Under the pieces are notes generated by a model. It worked only from the letters and a program-made list of their open reading frames with translations, did not search any database and was not told the origin of the DNA. A stretch of DNA of 64,000 nt from Aliivibrio sifiae (GTDB lineage Bacteria > Pseudomonadota > Gammaproteobacteria > Enterobacterales > Vibrionaceae), in contig NZ_MSCO01000001.1 of the NCBI RefSeq assembly GCF_002954705.1, positions 289,873-353,872 on the forward strand. Direction: 5' to 3'. Position 1 is the stretch's first letter. The number at the start of each line of letters is the position of its first letter. This document shows, piece by piece, positions 30,274 through 39,097 of this stretch. The position numbers and the translations under genes are program-made.

Positions 30274-30984
30274 TTATTCTTTGTTTTTATAGTCTCTAGC
30301 ACCAAAAATTGCGGTACCAATTCGAACCATTGTTGAGCCAGCTTCAATTGCGGCATCCATATCACCACTCATTCCCATTGATAGGGTATCCACTTGAGGA
30401 TATTGTGCGCGTAATTGATTTTGAATGGAAGCAAGTTGTGTAAATGCTGCCAATTGCTCATCGTAATTGGATACATTCGCAGGGATCGACATTAACCCAC
30501 GTAAGGTTAAATTTGGCATTTCATTTATAGCTGCTGCAAGTTCCATTACTTCGTTGCTTGTCGTCCCAGATTTACTCTCTTCTGAACTAATATTGACCTG
30601 AATAAGTACATTTAGTTCGCCATGCTCTTTTGGACGTTGCTCATTTAAGCGTTGTGCAATTTTAAGACGTTCAACAGAGTGAACCCAATCAAAATGTTCC
30701 GCTATCGGACGAGTTTTGTTAGATTGGATTGGGCCAATAAAATGCCATTCTAATGATGTATCAGAATGGTTTTTTTGAAAGTATTGAACCTTTTCAATGC
30801 CTTCTTGTACGTAGTTTTCACCAAAAGCACGCTGACCAATTTCTATCGCTTGTTCGAGTAACTCGATAGGTTTGGTTTTACTTACCGCTAACAATTGCAC
30901 TGAATTTGGGCGTCGACCACATTTTTGAATGTTGTTCTCTATCTGAAGAGTGATTTGGTGGATATTTTGCTTAATACTAGTCAT
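30274..30984 (-). CDS. yggS: YggS, PLP homeostasis protein
   Basis: A 236-residue PLP-binding protein of the YggS/PROSC family, a single TIM barrel like the N-terminal domain of alanine racemase. The PLP lysine lies in LLAVSKTKP (about residue 36); WHFIGPIQSNK and LSMGMSGDMDAAIEAGSTMVRIG are conserved. It buffers cellular PLP and affects amino-acid and keto-acid pools. Only 23 bases separate its start from the divergent pilT start. Confidence 0.95.
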   Translation of the reverse strand: MTSIKQNIHQITLQIENNIQKCGRRPNSVQLLAVSKTKPIELLEQAIEIGQRAFGENYVQEGIEKVQYFQKNHSDTSLEWHFIGPIQSNKTRPIAEHFDWVHSVERLKIAQRLNEQRPKEHGELNVLIQVNISSEESKSGTTSNEVMELAAAINEMPNLTLRGLMSIPANVSNYDEQLAAFTQLASIQNQLRAQYPQVDTLSMGMSGDMDAAIEAGSTMVRIGTAIFGARDYKNKE

Positions 30985-31007
30985 AGAAACGATTACCGAG
31001 GAAAATT

Positions 31008-32045
31008 ATGGACATCACAGAACTACTGGACTTTAGTGTAAAACAAAACGCATCAGATCTACACCTATCTGCAGGAGTTCCTCCTATGGTACGTGTTGAT
31101 GGTGAAGTGCGTAAACTGACATTGCCTGATTTTACACATGCAGAAGTTCATCGTTTAGTGACTGACATTATGAACGATTCTCAACGCAGTGAGTTTGAAG
31201 AAAAGTTAGAAGTCGATTTTTCATTTGAATTACCTAATGTTGGACGTTTTCGTGTGAATGCATTTAATCAATCGAGAGGCTGTGCTGCGGTATTTCGAAC
31301 TATCCCGGTTGATATCCCATCATTAGAGCGACTTTCTGCTCCTGAAATTTTCACAACAATTTCAAATTATCAAAAAGGGTTGGTGTTAATTACAGGCCCA
31401 ACAGGGTCGGGTAAATCCACCACGCTTGCAGCTATGGTGGATTACATTAATGAGAATCATAATAAACATGTATTAACGATTGAAGATCCGATTGAGTTCG
31501 TACATAAGAATAAGAAATGTTTGATTAACCAACGTGAAGTACATCGTGACACTCATAGCTTTAAAGCGGCACTACGCTCAGCATTACGTGAAGATCCTGA
31601 TGTTATTTTAGTGGGTGAGCTTCGAGATCAAGAGACCATCAGTCTAGCATTAACCGCCGCAGAAACCGGTCACTTAGTGTTTGGCACTTTGCATACTAGC
31701 TCAGCAGCAAAAACCATTGACCGTATTATTGATGTATTCCCTGGTAGTGATAAATCTATGGTTCGTTCTATGCTGTCTGAATCATTAAGAGCTGTTGTGG
31801 CTCAAACTTTATTAAAGCGTACTGGTGGTGGTCGTGTTGCATGTCATGAAATCATGATAGCGACTCCTGCAATCCGTAATTTGATTCGTGAAGATAAAGT
31901 CGCTCAAATGTATTCGATTATCCAAACTGGCTCTTCTTTTGGTATGCAGACAATGGAGCAAAATGCGAAGAAAATTATTGCTCAAGGTTTGGTTGATCCT
32001 GATGAAGTTGCAAAGAAAGTTGAAATAACAAGCATGGGCTTTTAA
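31008..32045 (+). CDS. pilT: PilT, type IV pilus retraction ATPase
   Basis: A 345-residue secretion ATPase that drives pilus retraction and twitching. It has Walker A GPTGSGKST (130-138), the Asp box region TIEDPIEFVH, Walker B VILVGELRDQET and the His box TGHLVFGTLHT. The C-terminal part, around 290, has the AIRNLIRE motif needed for retraction. It is followed by pilU after 2 bases and is divergent from yggS. Confidence 0.97.
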   Translation: MDITELLDFSVKQNASDLHLSAGVPPMVRVDGEVRKLTLPDFTHAEVHRLVTDIMNDSQRSEFEEKLEVDFSFELPNVGRFRVNAFNQSRGCAAVFRTIPVDIPSLERLSAPEIFTTISNYQKGLVLITGPTGSGKSTTLAAMVDYINENHNKHVLTIEDPIEFVHKNKKCLINQREVHRDTHSFKAALRSALREDPDVILVGELRDQETISLALTAAETGHLVFGTLHTSSAAKTIDRIIDVFPGSDKSMVRSMLSESLRAVVAQTLLKRTGGGRVACHEIMIATPAIRNLIREDKVAQMYSIIQTGSSFGMQTMEQNAKKIIAQGLVDPDEVAKKVEITSMGF

Positions 32046-32047
32046 TT

Positions 32048-33154
32048 ATGACGTTAGATGAATTGCTACATCAAATGGTAAAGCAAAAAGCATCGGATGT
32101 TTATTTAACGGTTGATGCTCCATGTTTATTGCGAATTCATGGTGAGCTTAGAGCGATTGGTCACAAGCAGACCAATGAATCTGTTTCTGCATTATTAGCG
32201 GAGATGATGGATGAAGATCGCCAGACTGAATTTAATCAAACATTAGAAGCCAACTTTGCCATTGTAAAAGAAAGTGGACGCTTTCGCGTGAGTGCATTTT
32301 GGCAGCGTGAGCAACCAGGAGTGGTTATCCGTCGTATTGAAACCAAAATTCCATCCATGGAGTCATTACATTTACCTGAAGTGATGAAAGAGCTAGCGAT
32401 AGCTAAGCGTGGCTTGGTTCTGGTTGTTGGCGCAACAGGCTCTGGTAAATCGACATCGATGGCAGCAATGACAGGGTATCGTAATGATAATAAATCCGGT
32501 CATATATTAACAGTTGAAGATCCGATTGAATTTGTTCACCCTCACCACAAATGCATCGTTACTCAGCGTGAAGTTGGCTTAGATACCGAAAGCTATGAAG
32601 TCGCGTTAAAGAACTCTTTGCGACAGGCTCCTGACATGATTTTAATTGGTGAAATCCGCAGTCGAGAGACGATGGAGTACGCCATGACCTTTGCGGAGAC
32701 GGGGCACCTTTGTATGGCAACGCTCCATGCTAATAATGCTAACCAAGCGTTAGAGCGAATTCTCCACTTAGTACCGAAAGATCAGAAAGAGCAGTTCTTA
32801 TTTGACCTTTCTATGAACTTAAAAGGGATCATTGCTCAACAATTGGTTCCTGATATAAATGGTCACGGGCGTCATGGCGTTTATGAGGTGTTGTTAAATA
32901 CTCCTCGGATTTCGGATTTGATCCGTAGAGGTGAGTTGCATGAATTAAAAGCTACCATGACAAAATCGCGAGAATCAGGCATGCAGACGTTTGATCAGTG
33001 TTTATTTGATTTAGTGGTAGCGAATAAAATCTCTGAAGATGAAGCATTGCACAGTGCAGATTCTGCGAATGACTTGAGGTTGATGCTGAAGACGAAGCGT
33101 GGTGATTCATTTACGACGTCGAAGTTTGATAATGTGTCGATATCGTTAGACTAA
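32048..33154 (+). CDS. pilU: PilU, PilT-like retraction ATPase
   Basis: A 368-residue paralogue of PilT with Walker A GATGSGKST, the EDPIEFVH box, Walker B MILIGEIRSRET and the His box TGHLCMATLHA. PilU needs PilT and adds force to retraction. It is longer than PilT at the C-terminus, ending in a polar tail. The gene lies 2 bases after pilT, so they form one unit. Confidence 0.96.
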   Translation: MTLDELLHQMVKQKASDVYLTVDAPCLLRIHGELRAIGHKQTNESVSALLAEMMDEDRQTEFNQTLEANFAIVKESGRFRVSAFWQREQPGVVIRRIETKIPSMESLHLPEVMKELAIAKRGLVLVVGATGSGKSTSMAAMTGYRNDNKSGHILTVEDPIEFVHPHHKCIVTQREVGLDTESYEVALKNSLRQAPDMILIGEIRSRETMEYAMTFAETGHLCMATLHANNANQALERILHLVPKDQKEQFLFDLSMNLKGIIAQQLVPDINGHGRHGVYEVLLNTPRISDLIRRGELHELKATMTKSRESGMQTFDQCLFDLVVANKISEDEALHSADSANDLRLMLKTKRGDSFTTSKFDNVSISLD

Positions 33155-33158
33155 AAGC

Positions 33159-33178
33159 GATACGCTTCGCTAACTAGA
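33159..33178 (-). repeat. Short dispersed repeat (copy facing 48777)
   Basis: GATACGCTTCGCTAACTAGA here equals the reverse complement of 48777-48796. Non-coding, directly after the pilU stop. Confidence 0.6.
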
Positions 33179-33201
33179 AGGCTATGCTCTAGAAACTATA
33201 A

Positions 33202-33232
33202 AAGCAGTAATACGTAAAATAATTACTGCTCT
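33202..33232 (+). terminator. Hairpin after pilU
   Basis: AGCAGTAAT pairs with ATTACTGCT around an AT-rich loop. The T-run is weak (CTCTTAAT), so it may be a weak terminator or only an RNA-end stabiliser. Confidence 0.5.
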
Positions 33233-33250
33233 TAATATCTGCTTTTGAGC

Positions 33251-33266
33251 TTATAGGAGCGAAGCG
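33251..33266 (+). repeat. Short dispersed repeat (copy matching 48760)
   Basis: TTATAGGAGCGAAGCG is identical to 48760-48775. It lies between the convergent pilU and ruvX genes. Confidence 0.6.
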
Positions 33267-33299
33267 TCTCAAGCAACTTGTTGCATCTGCTTTTAGATT

Positions 33300-33725
33300 T
33301 TAGCTCCACTGACTCTCAAACCAACTTTCTAAAATAACCACCGCTGATTGACAGTCAATATTGCCTTTCGATAATGCTTTATAACCACCGAACTCAAATA
33401 AATCAGAGCGAGCTTCAGCTGTTGATAGACGTTCATCGTGTAATTCAACTTGATTACCAAAACGGCCATGTAAACGGTTAGCAAATTTCTTTGCTTTCGG
33501 TGTAATCGTTTCTAGCTCTTTGCCGTGTAGATCGGTTGGCAGGCCAACAACGATTAAATCGGGTTGCCATTCTTTAATTTGCTTTTCGATATCGTCCCAA
33601 TTAGGGGTGCCATCTTGTGCTTTAAACGCTTTTAATGGGCTTGCTGTACCTGTAATTTCTTGGCCTATGGCTGAGCCAATACTTTTGGTGCCAAAATCAA
33701 ATGCCATGATGGTACGTGAACTCAT
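33300..33725 (-). CDS. ruvX: RuvX/YqgF, RNase H-fold nuclease family
   Basis: A 141-residue protein with an RNase H-like fold, starting [21 protein letters not shown], with acidic metal-binding positions in DFG, VVGLP and the C-terminal region. YqgF acts in maturing the 5' end of 16S rRNA; the Holliday-junction resolvase role is predicted. The ATG at 33725 overlaps the yqgE stop by four bases (ATGA), matching the family length; a longer frame into yqgE is unlikely. Confidence 0.94.
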   Translation of the reverse strand: MSSRTIMAFDFGTKSIGSAIGQEITGTASPLKAFKAQDGTPNWDDIEKQIKEWQPDLIVVGLPTDLHGKELETITPKAKKFANRLHGRFGNQVELHDERLSTAEARSDLFEFGGYKALSKGNIDCQSAVVILESWFESQWS

Positions 33726-34285
33726 GCGTGTCCAACCTCGCTGGATAAATTTGCTGGATTGATACCTAATATCCCAATCGCTTTTCTCCAACGATCATGA
33801 ATAGGAGTATCAAAGATAACGGAAGGATCTGCTTCTAGGATAAGCCATGTGTTTTCTGACAACTCCTTTTCTAACTGACCCGCATCCCATCCAGAATAAC
33901 CAAGAGCAACCAAATACTTACGAGGTTGAGATTCTGTACCTAATGTCGCTAAAATATCTTTTGATGTCGTGACATAAAGCTCGTTAGTTACTCGTATACT
34001 CGAAGTGTAAGCGTCTTTTTCTGAATGAAGAACAAAACCACGATCGTCAGAAACTGGGCCGCCATTAAGTACTGGTTGAGTTAAGGTTTTTGGAAATATA
34101 ATTGGAGAGGGGTTATCTAGTTCAATTTGTTCCAGCATACCTTTTAATGAAATAGGAATCGTTTCATTAATGCGTAACCCCATGGTTCCTTCTGAATCAT
34201 GTTCACAAATATAGATAACACTTCGCTGAAAGAAAGGATCTTTCATACTAGGCATTGCGACTAAAAAATGATTCTTTAAATCCAC
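33722..34285 (-). CDS. yqgE: YqgE, DUF179 (UPF0301) protein
   Basis: A 187-residue cytoplasmic protein of unknown function with the family segments [15 protein letters not shown] and [11 protein letters not shown] choose the GTG at 34285, which has a near-perfect TTAGGAGG five bases before it and gives the E. coli length; an ATG at 34312 would add nine residues and has no ribosome site. It overlaps ruvX by four bases. A hairpin (34314-34334) lies just before it. Confidence 0.92.
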   Translation of the reverse strand: MDLKNHFLVAMPSMKDPFFQRSVIYICEHDSEGTMGLRINETIPISLKGMLEQIELDNPSPIIFPKTLTQPVLNGGPVSDDRGFVLHSEKDAYTSSIRVTNELYVTTSKDILATLGTESQPRKYLVALGYSGWDAGQLEKELSENTWLILEADPSVIFDTPIHDRWRKAIGILGINPANLSSEVGHA

Positions 34286-34313
34286 ATAGCCTCCTAAATT
34301 ATTCAGTTCCATT

Positions 34314-34334
34314 GAAGGGAGCTAAGCTCCCTTC
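34314..34334 (-). terminator. Hairpin between gshB and yqgE
   Basis: GAAGGGAGC pairs perfectly with GCTCCCTTC around a 3-base loop. There is no T-run on either side, so it may be a processing or stability hairpin rather than a full terminator. Confidence 0.5.
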
Positions 34335-34350
34335 ATATTACTTGGAAGTA

Positions 34351-35298
34351 TTAAGCGTTAATTCGGCGCTCAATTGCATCCATTAGTTTACCTGTGATTG
34401 AAATATCGAACGCCGCTTCAATTTCTTTAATACAAGTCGGGCTAGTTACGTTAATTTCAGTCAGTTTGTCACCAATAACATCAAGTCCAACAAAAATTAA
34501 GCCTTTTTCTTTCAATGTTGGTGCAACGGCGTTAGCAATTGCCCAATCGGTTTCACTTAGTGGGCGAGCTTCACCAGTACCACCTGCAGCTAAGTTACCG
34601 CGCGTTTCACCTTTTGCTGGAATACGAGCTAAGCAATAAGGCATTGGTTCGCCATCAACCACTAGAATACGTTTATCACCATTGCTGATATCTGGAACAA
34701 AGGTTTGTGCCATGCAGTAGTTTTGTTCGTGGTTAGTCAACGTTTCAATGATAACCGATACGTTTGGATCGCCGGCTTTTACACGGAAGATGGATGCACC
34801 ACCCATACCATCTAGTGGTTTTAGGATAATATCGCCATGTTCTTCGCGGAATGCTTTAATCTTTTCAGCTTTACGAGTAACGAGTGTTGTTGGTGTTAGT
34901 TCTGGGAACCAAGCTGTAAACAGTTTTTCGTTACAATCACGTAGGCTTTGTGGTTTATTTACGATTAAAGCCCCCTGAATTTCAGCACGCTCAAGAATGT
35001 ACGTTGCGTAGATGTATTCGGTATCAAATGGTGGATCTTTGCGCATTAATACCGCATCAAGATCAGCTAGATCGATAGTTTGCTCTGATTTGAATTCATA
35101 CCAACTTGTTGGGTCTTCTTTCAGCTTAACCACTTTGGTATCAGCGACTGCTTTACCTTGATCTAGGTGTAGGTCAGCCATTTCCATGTAATGGATTTCC
35201 CAGCCACGCTTTTGAGCTTCAAGCATCATGGCAAAGCTAGAGTCTTTCTTGATGTTAATGGATGAAATTGGATCCATTACGATACCGAGTTTGATCAT
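34351..35298 (-). CDS. gshB: Glutathione synthetase
   Basis: A 315-residue ATP-grasp enzyme joining gamma-glutamylcysteine and glycine. The N-terminus MIKLGIVMDPISSI, the ATP-grasp region KPLDGMGGASIF and the late GLDVIGDKLTEINVTSPT are all typical. The ATG at 35298 has GGAGAAACA before it and gives the usual length; an upstream extension of 37 residues would run into rsmE in another frame. It lies 13 bases after rsmE in the conserved rsmE-gshB-yqgE-ruvX string. Confidence 0.97.
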   Translation of the reverse strand: MIKLGIVMDPISSINIKKDSSFAMMLEAQKRGWEIHYMEMADLHLDQGKAVADTKVVKLKEDPTSWYEFKSEQTIDLADLDAVLMRKDPPFDTEYIYATYILERAEIQGALIVNKPQSLRDCNEKLFTAWFPELTPTTLVTRKAEKIKAFREEHGDIILKPLDGMGGASIFRVKAGDPNVSVIIETLTNHEQNYCMAQTFVPDISNGDKRILVVDGEPMPYCLARIPAKGETRGNLAAGGTGEARPLSETDWAIANAVAPTLKEKGLIFVGLDVIGDKLTEINVTSPTCIKEIEAAFDISITGKLMDAIERRINA

Positions 35299-35311
35299 TG
35301 TGTTTCTCCAG

Positions 35312-36043
35312 TTAGCCAAGATCGCCAAAACGAACTTGTAAGGCTGTAATTGCGGTAAGCGCTGCGGTTTCGGTTCTAAGAACGCGAGGACCAAGCAGAG
35401 TTTCTTCAAATTGATACTGTTCAGTCATGTTAATTTCATCAGACGATAACCCGCCTTCTGGTCCAATTAACAAGCGAACATTAGTGACTGGTTCTGGCAG
35501 TGTGTTGATTGAGTATTTTGCTCTTGGGTGAAGATTTAATTTCAAACCTTCATATTCTTCAGCACACCACTCTTCTAATGACATAATCGGACGTATCTCT
35601 GGAACGATATTGCGTCCAGATTGCTCACATGCAGCAATCGCAATTTTTTGCCATTGGTCGAGTTTCTTTTCAAAACGTTCTTTGTTTAATTTGACACCAC
35701 AACGTTCTGAAATCAAAGGAGTAATGATATTTACGCCTAATTCTACGGATTTTTGAATGGTGAATTCCATTTTATCACCACGAGAAACCACTTGGCCTAA
35801 ATGTAAATTTAATGGTGATTCACTGCTGCGATCAATACGTTCACTGATCTCAACTTCTACACTTTTCTTTGATGAAGAAGTGATTACTGCAGGAAACTCA
35901 GCACCGCTACCATCAAATAATAGTACAGCTTCACCTTCTTTCATTCGCATAACACGGCCAACATGATTGGCGGCATCATCGCTTAAGTTTACTTTACCTT
36001 GTGAAGGAAGCAGTTCTGGATGATGGATTCTTGGTATTCTCAT
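35312..36043 (-). CDS. rsmE: RsmE, 16S rRNA m3U1498 methyltransferase
   Basis: A 243-residue SPOUT-class methyltransferase. An N-terminal PUA-like domain (about 1-70) precedes the knotted SAM-binding domain, with the C-terminal signature [14 protein letters not shown] and [16 protein letters not shown]. It modifies U1498 of 16S rRNA in the assembled 30S subunit. Same order as in E. coli: endA, rsmE, gshB. Confidence 0.95.
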   Translation of the reverse strand: MRIPRIHHPELLPSQGKVNLSDDAANHVGRVMRMKEGEAVLLFDGSGAEFPAVITSSSKKSVEVEISERIDRSSESPLNLHLGQVVSRGDKMEFTIQKSVELGVNIITPLISERCGVKLNKERFEKKLDQWQKIAIAACEQSGRNIVPEIRPIMSLEEWCAEEYEGLKLNLHPRAKYSINTLPEPVTNVRLLIGPEGGLSSDEINMTEQYQFEETLLGPRVLRTETAALTAITALQVRFGDLG

Positions 36044-36121
36044 GGTCTACTTTTCTTTAACTATCTTACATTTAAGGATGGAGGTTAAAATGTGCTTTTT
36101 CAACCTCTAGCTCTGTCTAAT

Positions 36122-36826
36122 TTATTTAGTGCATGCTTTGTAGACAAATTGGTTATGATTGCCTTGAATCTTGGCAATGCGCTTATCTCGTTCACATTCC
36201 CATGCTGATACTGGATACTGCTTATTCCATGCTTCCATTAATTGGCGTTGGGCTTTGGATAGATTAAAGCGGTACTCATTATTCATGTATAAATAAGTGC
36301 GAGCAATTGCACCTCTTGATTGTGCTGGTGGCTCTGCAACTCTGCTTTTGAAATCGACCTTAAAAGCACATTGCCCATAATAAGCGCCTTTATTACCATT
36401 CCATTGTGAAAAACGAAAATTAGAACGGTCCCCATTTACTTCACCCACCGCTGGAACTAAATTATGTAAATCTGCTTCCATTGATTTGAATTGTTTATCG
36501 TTCCTAGTGCAGTTTTTTCGCCCACCATTTTGCCAGCATTGGCGCTGGTGTCCAAATTGCCAGGCAGGGACTACGTGCTCCCATTCAATACGACTGGCTC
36601 GTTTTTCTTGTTTACGAACTTGATAACCACAGCTTTCTAGATCTGGAATACCTTTCTTTTTATTTTTCCAAGTAATGTCGCACCCACAATAAAATGAAGT
36701 TGGGTAATCAAGGTAAATCTTGACCGCTTCTTTTTTTGCTTTTGAAAAAGAAGAAGGAGGAGCGGCAAAAGCATGAAAAGTGATAGAAAAAATAAAGGCT
36801 GCAATAGCTAAGCGAATTAATCTCAT
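36122..36826 (-). CDS. endA: Endonuclease I
   Basis: A 234-residue periplasmic nuclease with a Sec signal peptide (residues 1-21, ending HAFA). The beta-beta-alpha metal motif carries the catalytic His84 in [13 protein letters not shown] and Asn in [16 protein letters not shown]. Many Cys (47, 49, 66, 97, 106 and later ones) fit the disulphide-bonded Vvn/Dns type of Vibrio, active when exported and oxidised. In Vibrio cholerae this nuclease (Dns) degrades incoming DNA and limits transformation; the same role is possible here. Confidence 0.94.
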   Translation of the reverse strand: MRLIRLAIAAFIFSITFHAFAAPPSSFSKAKKEAVKIYLDYPTSFYCGCDITWKNKKKGIPDLESCGYQVRKQEKRASRIEWEHVVPAWQFGHQRQCWQNGGRKNCTRNDKQFKSMEADLHNLVPAVGEVNGDRSNFRFSQWNGNKGAYYGQCAFKVDFKSRVAEPPAQSRGAIARTYLYMNNEYRFNLSKAQRQLMEAWNKQYPVSAWECERDKRIAKIQGNHNQFVYKACTK

Positions 36827-36939
36827 AAGAGGCTCTACTGATTATTGTATTAATGCAGTAAGAGTAGCTTATTGTTAATTCGCATTATAGATAATTTAAT
36901 AAACAGAATGATAAATCGGTTTATTTTGGGATTTTATGC

Positions 36940-37434
36940 CTATGAAGCTTGGTGTTTAGAGAGTTTTAGTGGTGACTGGCATGATTTACAAAGGTATTGA
37001 GTTTCTTTACGTTGAACTCGGTTGTGACGACGTACTGTGAGTTCGTGTTGTGTGCACTTACAACGATAGGTAAATGTTTTTCCTTTGACTGATTCAACAT
37101 TAAAACTGTGGGTGGTTCTAGCTGGTAAATTGAATACTTGATTCATTACGCTCTGCCACTCCTTACCGTGAGGTCGAACTCGGCCATATAATTTGAATAC
37201 GATTAAATGTGCGATTTCATGAGGAATTACTTCATTAATAAAAGTGTGTTGATTTTCTTCTAATAGGATAGGGTTGATGCGTATTTCCCAGCCTTGAAGA
37301 CGAGCGGTTCCCGCAATTTTTCCACGTTGAGTAAAATTAATTTCAGGTAAAGAAAAAGGACGTTTAAAAAAACTTGAGGCTCGTTGAATGCATTGTTGAG
37401 CTTTAGCAATAGATGCTTGTTGAAGTGGAGTCAT
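36940..37434 (-). CDS. sprT: SprT-family zinc metalloprotease-like protein
   Basis: A 164-residue protein with the zinc-binding HEIAH motif (His72, Glu73, His76) and a C-terminal four-Cys zinc ribbon (YRCKC ... YLCKSC). The eukaryotic relative Spartan cleaves DNA-protein crosslinks; the bacterial function is not settled. It lies between metK and endA as in E. coli, with the metK terminator upstream. Confidence 0.92.
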   Translation of the reverse strand: MTPLQQASIAKAQQCIQRASSFFKRPFSLPEINFTQRGKIAGTARLQGWEIRINPILLEENQHTFINEVIPHEIAHLIVFKLYGRVRPHGKEWQSVMNQVFNLPARTTHSFNVESVKGKTFTYRCKCTQHELTVRRHNRVQRKETQYLCKSCQSPLKLSKHQAS

Positions 37435-37508
37435 TGAATCTCTTTATTTTTGAGTGTTGCTGTAAAGGTGATGCTTTAAGCTATAAAGAGTATATGGGGC
37501 CTGAAAGT

Positions 37509-37536
37509 AAAAAAGGAAGCCGAAGCTTCCTTTTTA
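37509..37536. terminator. Terminator after metK (bidirectional)
   Basis: AAAAAGGAAGC pairs perfectly with GCTTCCTTTTT around a CGAA loop; A and T runs on both sides. Confidence 0.9.
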
Positions 37537-37556
37537 AAACAGATTTAAGTAATAAT

Positions 37557-38711
37557 TTACTTAATGCCTGCAAAGTCACGCAGGATGTCAGCTTTGTCAG
37601 TTGCTTCCCATGGAAACTCTTCACGACCGAAATGACCGTAAGCTGCTGTCTTCTTGTAGATTGGCTGAAGAAGGTTAAGCATTTCTTGTAGACCGTATGG
37701 GCGTAGGTCGAAGTGCTGACGAACCGCTTCAATGATGATGTCGTGAGATACTTTTTCAGTACCAAACGTTTCAACCATGATTGATGTTGGATCAGCAACT
37801 CCGATAGCGTATGAAAGTTGGATTTCACAACGATCAGCCATGCCTGCAGCAACAATGTTTTTCGCTACGTAACGCGCAGCATATGCTGCTGAACGGTCAA
37901 CTTTTGATGGATCTTTACCAGAGAATGCACCGCCACCGTGACGAGCTGCGCCGCCATAAGTATCAACGATGATTTTACGACCAGTCAGGCCACAGTCACC
38001 CATTGGGCCACCGATAACAAAACGACCTGTTGGGTTAATAAAGAACTTAGTTTCTTTATTTAACCATTCTTGAGGAAGTACTGGCTTAATTATCTCTTCC
38101 ATTACTGCTTCACGAAGATCTGGAGTGGTTACTGAATCACAATGCTGAGTTGAAAGAACTACAGCATCGATGCCAACAATTTTACCTTGGTCGTATTGGA
38201 AAGTTACTTGAGATTTTGCATCTGGACGTAAGAAGTCTAGTTTGCCGCTCTTACGTACTTCAGCCTGCTTTTTAACAAGTAGGTGAGAGTAAGTAATTGG
38301 AGCAGGCATTAAAATTGGTGTTTCGTTCGTTGCGTAACCAAACATGATACCTTGGTCACCAGCGCCTTGATCTTTAGGATCGGCTTTATCAACACCTTGG
38401 TTGATATCTGGAGATTGCTTACCAATTGTGTTTAGTACTGCACAAGAATTAGCATCAAAACCCATGTCTGAATGTACGTAACCAATTTCACGAACGGTTT
38501 CACGAGTGATTTCTTCGATATCAACCCATGCAGAAGTGGTGACTTCACCACCGACCATAACCATGCCAGTTTTTACGTACGTTTCACAAGCAACACGTGC
38601 TTTTGGATCTTGTTCTAAGATCGCATCAAGTACTGCATCTGAAATTTGGTCTGCAATTTTATCTGGATGACCTTCTGATACTGACTCAGAGGTAAATAGG
38701 TGCTTAGCCAT
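37557..38711 (-). CDS. metK: S-adenosylmethionine synthetase
   Basis: A 384-residue enzyme making SAM from methionine and ATP. Signatures [28 protein letters not shown] and the P-loop-like [19 protein letters not shown] are present. The ATG at 38711 has GTGGAGC before it and gives exactly the E. coli length; an upstream in-frame start would add four residues. The gene is divergent from tkt. One 8-base match to a Met box (AGCCGTCT) lies upstream at 38805-38812, too little to claim MetJ control. Confidence 0.98.
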   Translation of the reverse strand: MAKHLFTSESVSEGHPDKIADQISDAVLDAILEQDPKARVACETYVKTGMVMVGGEVTTSAWVDIEEITRETVREIGYVHSDMGFDANSCAVLNTIGKQSPDINQGVDKADPKDQGAGDQGIMFGYATNETPILMPAPITYSHLLVKKQAEVRKSGKLDFLRPDAKSQVTFQYDQGKIVGIDAVVLSTQHCDSVTTPDLREAVMEEIIKPVLPQEWLNKETKFFINPTGRFVIGGPMGDCGLTGRKIIVDTYGGAARHGGGAFSGKDPSKVDRSAAYAARYVAKNIVAAGMADRCEIQLSYAIGVADPTSIMVETFGTEKVSHDIIIEAVRQHFDLRPYGLQEMLNLLQPIYKKTAAYGHFGREEFPWEATDKADILRDFAGIK

Positions 38712-38873
38712 GATGAGCTCCACTTCTATAGGTAATAAATTTTAAGAAAATACCCACAGTATATATAAGTCTATACGTTTAACAGTGTAGGTGTTCTTCC
38801 ATCTAGACGGCTATAATAGAGAAGAATTGATTAATTACAACCCATTTCAATGAATGATATGAATATAAGACAT

Positions 38874-38889
38874 AACCAATCGTTTGCGT
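38874..38889. promoter_or_regulatory. PurR-like site 2 in the metK-tkt gap
   Basis: AACCAATCGTTTGCGT has a perfect right half (CGTTTGCGT) and matches the PurR consensus at 13 of 16 positions by eye. Confidence 0.45.
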
Positions 38890-38960
38890 TTAATTGTGAT
38901 AATTATCCATAGAAATAAGGTTTTCTGTCTAAATCGTGAAAAAAAGCGCTTTATTTCCTA

Positions 38961-38998
38961 AGTAAACGTTTGCAGTCGTTATAAGGCTTTGCGACAAT
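38961..38998 (+). promoter_or_regulatory. tkt promoter with overlapping PurR-like operator
   Basis: -35 TTGCAG (38970-38975), 17-bp spacer and -10 GACAAT (38993-38998). AGTAAACGTTTGCAGT (38961-38976) covers the -35 and shares the palindromic core AAACGTTTGC with PurR operators. About 95 bases of leader precede the tkt start. Confidence 0.55.
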
Positions 38999-39097
38999 AC
39001 GGCGCTGCAAATTTAAGTTAATCCATATTTATGGGTAACTAATCAAGAGTTAATGAGCTCAATAAACATATAGTCCTTCGAATTTTCAGGAGCAGGC

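Larger units (their letters stand above)
38712..39097. other. metK-tkt divergent regulatory region
   Basis: 386 bases with no gene. It contains the tkt promoter with a PurR-like operator (38961-38998), a second PurR-like site (38874-38889) nearer metK, and an isolated Met-box-like octamer (38805-38812). The rest is AT-rich with no further structure seen. Confidence 0.6.

Noticed and set aside
38805..38812. MetJ operator upstream of metK
   Set aside because: Only one octamer (AGCCGTCT, 7 of 8) is good; real Met boxes come in tandem, and the neighbouring octamer matches poorly.
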